Assembly: GCA_049587715.1 (NCBI GenBank) | Contig: JBAVEL010000152.1 | Coordinates: 1-36,147 of the forward strand | DNA: 36,147 nt | From: JBAVEL01 sp049587715 | GTDB lineage: Bacteria > Bacteroidota > Ignavibacteria > UBA10030 > UBA6906 | Direction: 5' to 3' | Notes under the pieces: model-generated | Database searches by the model: none | What the model was told of the DNA's origin: nothing | What the model saw: only the letters and a program-made list of their open reading frames with translations | Translations under genes and position numbers: made by a program | Shown: positions 33,089 through 36,147 of the stretch, in pieces | How the letters are laid out: each line of letters starts with the position of its first letter | How positions within the stretch are numbered: position 1 is the stretch's first letter

Positions 33089-33969
33089 CAACAAGACTCC
33101 TTCAGTCGCCGAACAATCTCCATGCCGGCACGTACGCCTTCACCCGCGGCGATGGCGGTCTGCCGGAACGCGCCGTTTCGCACATCCCCAATGATATGGA
33201 GACGACCGCTGACCTGCAACGGCGTCATCTGTGCACGCACCTCGCCGGAAACGAAGCCCAGTTCCGGTTCCCTGCCGAGCGCCCCGATCAGGTAGTGGAT
33301 ATCCAGCCGAAGAGTCGTGGTGGGAGTGGCACACTCGAGCGTCAGGCAATCGGCGGAGCTTCTTGCCATCCTGGAAATGCTTGTGGAGGAGAGATACGAG
33401 ATGTGCGGATTGGCGCTGGCCCGCTCCCAGAGAACGGGCAGGCACTTTACCCTTTCACCCCGGTTCAGGATCGTCACATGATTCCGCTCCGCGAGGCTCA
33501 ACGCGTAGTCGAAGGCAGCGTCGCCCGCACCGACCACGGCGAGTGTCTTTCCGGCGACCTCTCGGATCGGATGCACTTCGTAGGAAAGGAGGTCGCAGGC
33601 GTCGGCCGGCACGAGACCCTCCGGAAAGGGAACGGGTCTCGTGCCCGAGGCAATCACGACGGTGTCCGAACGGTACAGAGCCCTCCGGGTGCGGATCTGA
33701 AACAGCCCGGACGGACAGGTCAGCTCCACGACCTCGTCACAGGTTACCTCCAGGGAGGCGCGCGCGGCCTGCTCTGCAAACAACCGCACCAGTTCCGGGC
33801 CTGAAACGCCTCCCGGGAATCCCGGGTAGTTCGCCACGAGCTGAGCGTTCCTGAGCAGCCCCCCGATGCCCGCGCGCTCGAGCAGGAGTGGGGTCATCCC
33901 CCCTCGCTTGAGCTGCAGTGCGGCCGCCAGTCCGGCAGGACCCGCTCCAATGATCGTTACCTGCTCCAT
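33088..33969 (-). CDS. Thioredoxin-reductase-like FAD/NAD(P)H oxidoreductase without CxxC
   Basis: A 293-residue protein. FAD-binding GAGPAG is at 8-13, and LVANYPGFPGGVSGPELV is typical of the TrxR fold. NAD(P)-binding VVGAGDAAFDYALSLA is at about 145-160. The C-terminal FAD segment has IIGDVRNGAFRQTAIAAGEG. The region that holds the redox CxxC in thioredoxin reductase has only one Cys (C124, ADACDLLSY), so it cannot act like TrxR; TrxR-type ferredoxin-NADP reductases also lack this pair. GGAGGGG precedes the ATG. Its stop overlaps the start of the radical SAM gene, suggesting that it supplies electrons to that enzyme directly or through a carrier (inference). Confidence 0.85.
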   Translation of the reverse strand: MEQVTIIGAGPAGLAAALQLKRGGMTPLLLERAGIGGLLRNAQLVANYPGFPGGVSGPELVRLFAEQAARASLEVTCDEVVELTCPSGLFQIRTRRALYRSDTVVIASGTRPVPFPEGLVPADACDLLSYEVHPIREVAGKTLAVVGAGDAAFDYALSLAERNHVTILNRGERVKCLPVLWERASANPHISYLSSTSISRMARSSADCLTLECATPTTTLRLDIHYLIGALGREPELGFVSGEVRAQMTPLQVSGRLHIIGDVRNGAFRQTAIAAGEGVRAGMEIVRRLKESC

Positions 33970-34292
33970 TCCCCTCCAGGCAATGCCCCGACTTCGTCCA
34001 CAACTCGGGCCCCCGGAGGACTGTCCCCGGTGTACGCGGGAACCGGATGCGGTCTCTCCACACCCATGCGAGAGCGCCTGTTGTCCGCGGTATTCCGCTC
34101 ATGGAGCCGACCGGGCCTGCGGAATGCTTCTTCCCCGGATGCCATGTCCGGCTGACCTGTTAGTGCCCTGCCTCTCTCGCGCCGACCGGACTCCCCGCGC
34201 ATCGCATGGGAGCCCCGGTCCGGCGGGGCGGGTGCAGGCGGCCGAGCCGCGCCCGCAGGTGAACTGCGGGAGAGGCCCCTCGGAAGCGCACG
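33970..34292. other. 323-bp gap, no gene recognised
   Basis: Lies between the CpeT-like gene and the flavoprotein gene, both on the minus strand. It holds the flavoprotein ribosome site near 33970. I see no convincing promoter, hairpin with T tract or coding frame. It may hold the promoter of the flavoprotein-radical SAM pair. Confidence 0.5.
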
Positions 34293-34922
34293 CTAACGGG
34301 ATGGTCCATCGGCACGCCGGATGAAGACGTAAGGGCCGCGGACAGCCCCCCACACCTGCCGACCGCTCTCGTCAAACCCCCTGTCCCAGCTCTCGATGCG
34401 GCCGGGACCGATGACCACCTCCGAGGTGGCGTACGCTGCACCCCGGCGGTCGCTGGCGCATGCGCGTCCCACGGTCCCCCCCGTGAATGCGCCCCTCGCA
34501 TCCAGCCGGAGAAAGACAGTGCATCCGCCGCGGAGTTCCAGGTCATCGGGCGACACATCCCGGAGCGGATTCTCCTTCCGCCATTCCCCCACGTACTTCT
34601 CGGGATCCGGAATCAGGAAAACCTCGCTCTTGAAAAGGTCGCTCTCCACCTGCGACACGCGATACACCCTTTGTCTGTAAGGCTTGTCGGCGGTTTCCGC
34701 GACAGCCTGTTCGACATAGAACCAGTAGCCGTCCTCCCGGTCCGTCCAGATGCGCGCCATCCGGAGGGCGATGTCGTAGTAGGAAGAATCCGCCGCGGCC
34801 TGCCGGGCGCTGCTGAATGAACCGGTCATCCAGTCAACGAGACGCCGGCAGTCCGTGTCCGAGGCGTGCGCGGCGGCCAGCCACCCGGAGAAGAGGGCGG
34901 CGAGGAGCAATGGCGATTTCAT
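34293..34922 (-). CDS. CpcT/CpeT-family protein with signal peptide
   Basis: A 209-residue protein. The signal peptide is LLLAALFSGWLAAAHA. The mature part matches the CpeT/DUF1001 pattern: LVDWMTGSFSSARQA, WFYVEQAVAETADKPYRQRV, DDLELRGGCTVFLRLD, YATSEVVIGPGRIESWDRGF and GRQVWGAVRGPYVF. In cyanobacteria family members are phycobiliprotein chromophore lyases; exported homologues in non-phototrophs have no known role. The ATG at 34922 follows GGGAGG and starts the signal peptide, so the longer frame is rejected. No phycobiliprotein gene is present. It is a single gene between the SDR and flavoprotein genes. Confidence 0.85.
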   Translation of the reverse strand: MKSPLLLAALFSGWLAAAHASDTDCRRLVDWMTGSFSSARQAAADSSYYDIALRMARIWTDREDGYWFYVEQAVAETADKPYRQRVYRVSQVESDLFKSEVFLIPDPEKYVGEWRKENPLRDVSPDDLELRGGCTVFLRLDARGAFTGGTVGRACASDRRGAAYATSEVVIGPGRIESWDRGFDESGRQVWGAVRGPYVFIRRADGPSR

Positions 34923-35066
34923 GTGCCTCCCATCCATTCGAAAGGCAGTTGGTGCCGACGCTTCGTACAGCCGGCGTTGCCGCATCGCCGCGGAGGCGAC
35001 GCCGGATTCATGCGGGGGTGGAACGCTTTGAGGAATGAGCCAAGCCACCCCCATGGGCGGTGAGAA
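34923..35066. other. Short intergenic region upstream of the CpeT-like gene
   Basis: A 144-bp region between the SDR-DUF2867 stop and the CpeT-like start. It holds the GGGAGG ribosome site. No clear promoter or terminator seen. Confidence 0.4.
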
Positions 35067-36147
35067 CTACAGCCGCCTGCGTTTCAGGGTAACGGCGCGC
35101 CGTGCAATCCGGTCAATCAGCCCGCTGAAGATCAACCCATGCACCGGATACAGCGCATACCAATACAGCCACCCCATCAACCCCCTGGGCGCAAAGAAAG
35201 CGGTCTGCGAGAGGCGCGCTTGATCGTCTCCATGCGGGTGAACCTGCCATTGCAGCCAGGCCTTTCCAGGCACCTTCATCTCAGCCCGCAATCTCAGCAG
35301 CCGCCCCGGCTCGACGGCCTCTACCCGCCAGAAATCAAGGGCATCTCCCGACCGCAATCGGTCCGGATCGCGCCGGCCACGCCGCAGACCCACCCCTCCG
35401 ATCATCTGATCGACAAACCCGCGGATCTCCCATGCCCAGTTCAGATACAACCAGCCGCGCTTGCCCCCGATCCCGATGAAGATCCCATACACATCCGCCG
35501 CCGATGCCGGAACGACGCGCTGGCGATGCTCCACAATCATGCCTTCGCGGGTTGTCAGGGTCACCGGGGGCACATCGCCCCGGCTGGTGCTCAACGCGTC
35601 GCTCCAGGCGGTTTCGACGTTGCTTGCCTCCAGCCGGGCGATGGCCCGCTCCACCGTGGTGCGATATCCCGCCGGCTGGATGTGGGGAAAAAGTCGCCGG
35701 GCGGCTGGATCGTGCACGATGCTTTCGTTCCGCAGGCCCTCGATGAGCGGGCGCGCGATGGCCGCCGGGATGGGAGTCACCAGGTTCACCCAGTAGGATG
35801 ACAAGCGCGGTGTCAGGACCGGCACAGGCACCATCCAGCGTGTGAGTCCACGGACCTCGGCATAGATCATCATCATGTCGCCATAGGTGACAACGTCCGC
35901 GCCCCCGATCTCGATGATGCGGCCGCTGCTCTCGGGCACGGCCAGCGCTTGTGCCAGATACTCCAGCACTTCACGAATGCCAATCGGTTGGGTGCGCGTG
36001 TAGACCCAGCGCGGGGAGATCATCACGGGCACGCGCTCAGTCAGGTACCGAATCATCTCAAAGGAGAGACTCCCCGAACCGACAATGACGCCGGCGCGGA
36101 ATTCGGTGACCGGGACGCCTGCGCTGCGCAGGCAGTCGCCCGTCTGC
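35067..36147 (-). CDS. SDR/NmrA-type NAD(P)-binding protein fused to DUF2867, 5'-truncated by window edge
   Basis: The frame stays open through the right edge (QTGDCLRSAGVPVTEFRAGV), so the start and the Rossmann GxxGxxG are outside the window; about 359 residues are visible. The N-terminal part has VIVGSGSLSFEMIRYLTERV, the epimerase-like YTRTQPIGIREVLEYL and IIEIGGADVVTYGDMM. From about residue 185 of the visible part a DUF2867 domain follows (GWLYLNWAWEIRGFVDQMIG, DALDFWRVEAVEPGRLLRLR, WYALYPVHGLIFSGLIDRI). This two-domain protein is widespread in bacteria and its substrate is unknown. The DUF2867 half resembles a lipid-binding START-like fold. Confidence 0.85.
   Translation of the reverse strand, partial: QTGDCLRSAGVPVTEFRAGVIVGSGSLSFEMIRYLTERVPVMISPRWVYTRTQPIGIREVLEYLAQALAVPESSGRIIEIGGADVVTYGDMMMIYAEVRGLTRWMVPVPVLTPRLSSYWVNLVTPIPAAIARPLIEGLRNESIVHDPAARRLFPHIQPAGYRTTVERAIARLEASNVETAWSDALSTSRGDVPPVTLTTREGMIVEHRQRVVPASAADVYGIFIGIGGKRGWLYLNWAWEIRGFVDQMIGGVGLRRGRRDPDRLRSGDALDFWRVEAVEPGRLLRLRAEMKVPGKAWLQWQVHPHGDDQARLSQTAFFAPRGLMGWLYWYALYPVHGLIFSGLIDRIARRAVTLKRRRL

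Noticed and set aside
1..36147. tRNA, rRNA, CRISPR array, insertion sequence or prophage genes
   Set aside because: The gaps were read for T-arm motifs, direct repeats and transposase-like frames; none found.

Overview
The window is about 36 kb of very GC-rich bacterial chromosome, densely coding, with long runs of G and C that create many spurious antisense frames. The best taxonomic clue is the secreted M1 aminopeptidase at 25536-27497, which ends in a type IX secretion (T9SS type A) C-terminal sorting domain. Together with a Ton cluster of the exbB-exbD-exbD-tonB-PstS-TPR layout, this points to the FCB superphylum. The high GC suggests a lineage such as Eisenbacteria, Krumholzibacteria or Latescibacteria rather than a typical Bacteroidetes member; that placement is inference.

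Layout. 1-1316: 3' part of hpnE (C30 squalene/hopanoid pathway). 1382-10140: a same-strand run of orphan receiver, membrane acyltransferase, gpmA, secreted GH13 enzyme, CorC/CNNM protein, sensor kinase and sigma-54 response regulator. 10141-10425: a regulatory region with an excellent sigma-54 promoter and two inverted copies of an 18-bp site. 10426-16457: the likely target, STAS-exbB-exbD-exbD-tonB, then a hairpin, then a small membrane protein, a PstS-like protein and a TPR protein. 16563-18692: a K+-dependent type membrane pyrophosphatase with a strong terminator. 18905-19492: an ECF sigma factor behind a near-consensus promoter. 19462-22576: a Nudix CoA pyrophosphatase divergent from a copZ-like/copA pair, with the two putative -35 boxes on one palindrome. 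22623-24398: M14 carboxypeptidase. On the minus strand, ppk1, gltA, M1 aminopeptidase and a glycosyltransferase follow each other (31146 down to 24379).

The right end (about 31.5-36.1 kb) looks different: longer gaps, fewer G runs, a 48-residue orphan HTH-like ORF, then on the minus strand an SDR-DUF2867 protein (running off the edge), a CpeT homologue, and a tightly coupled pair: a thioredoxin-reductase-like flavoprotein without CxxC and an RlmN/Cfr-type radical SAM protein that keeps the C-terminal Cys but has Gln where RlmN has its second catalytic Cys. This pair is the best candidate for an undescribed system. The second best is the sigma-54/two-component control of a STAS-containing Ton operon.

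Phosphate and pyrophosphate chemistry recurs (hppA, ppk1, a PstS-like protein without pstCAB), but nothing in the sequence ties these genes into one circuit. No rRNA, tRNA, insertion sequence or CRISPR array was recognised. All assignments are by reading motifs, without database searches.
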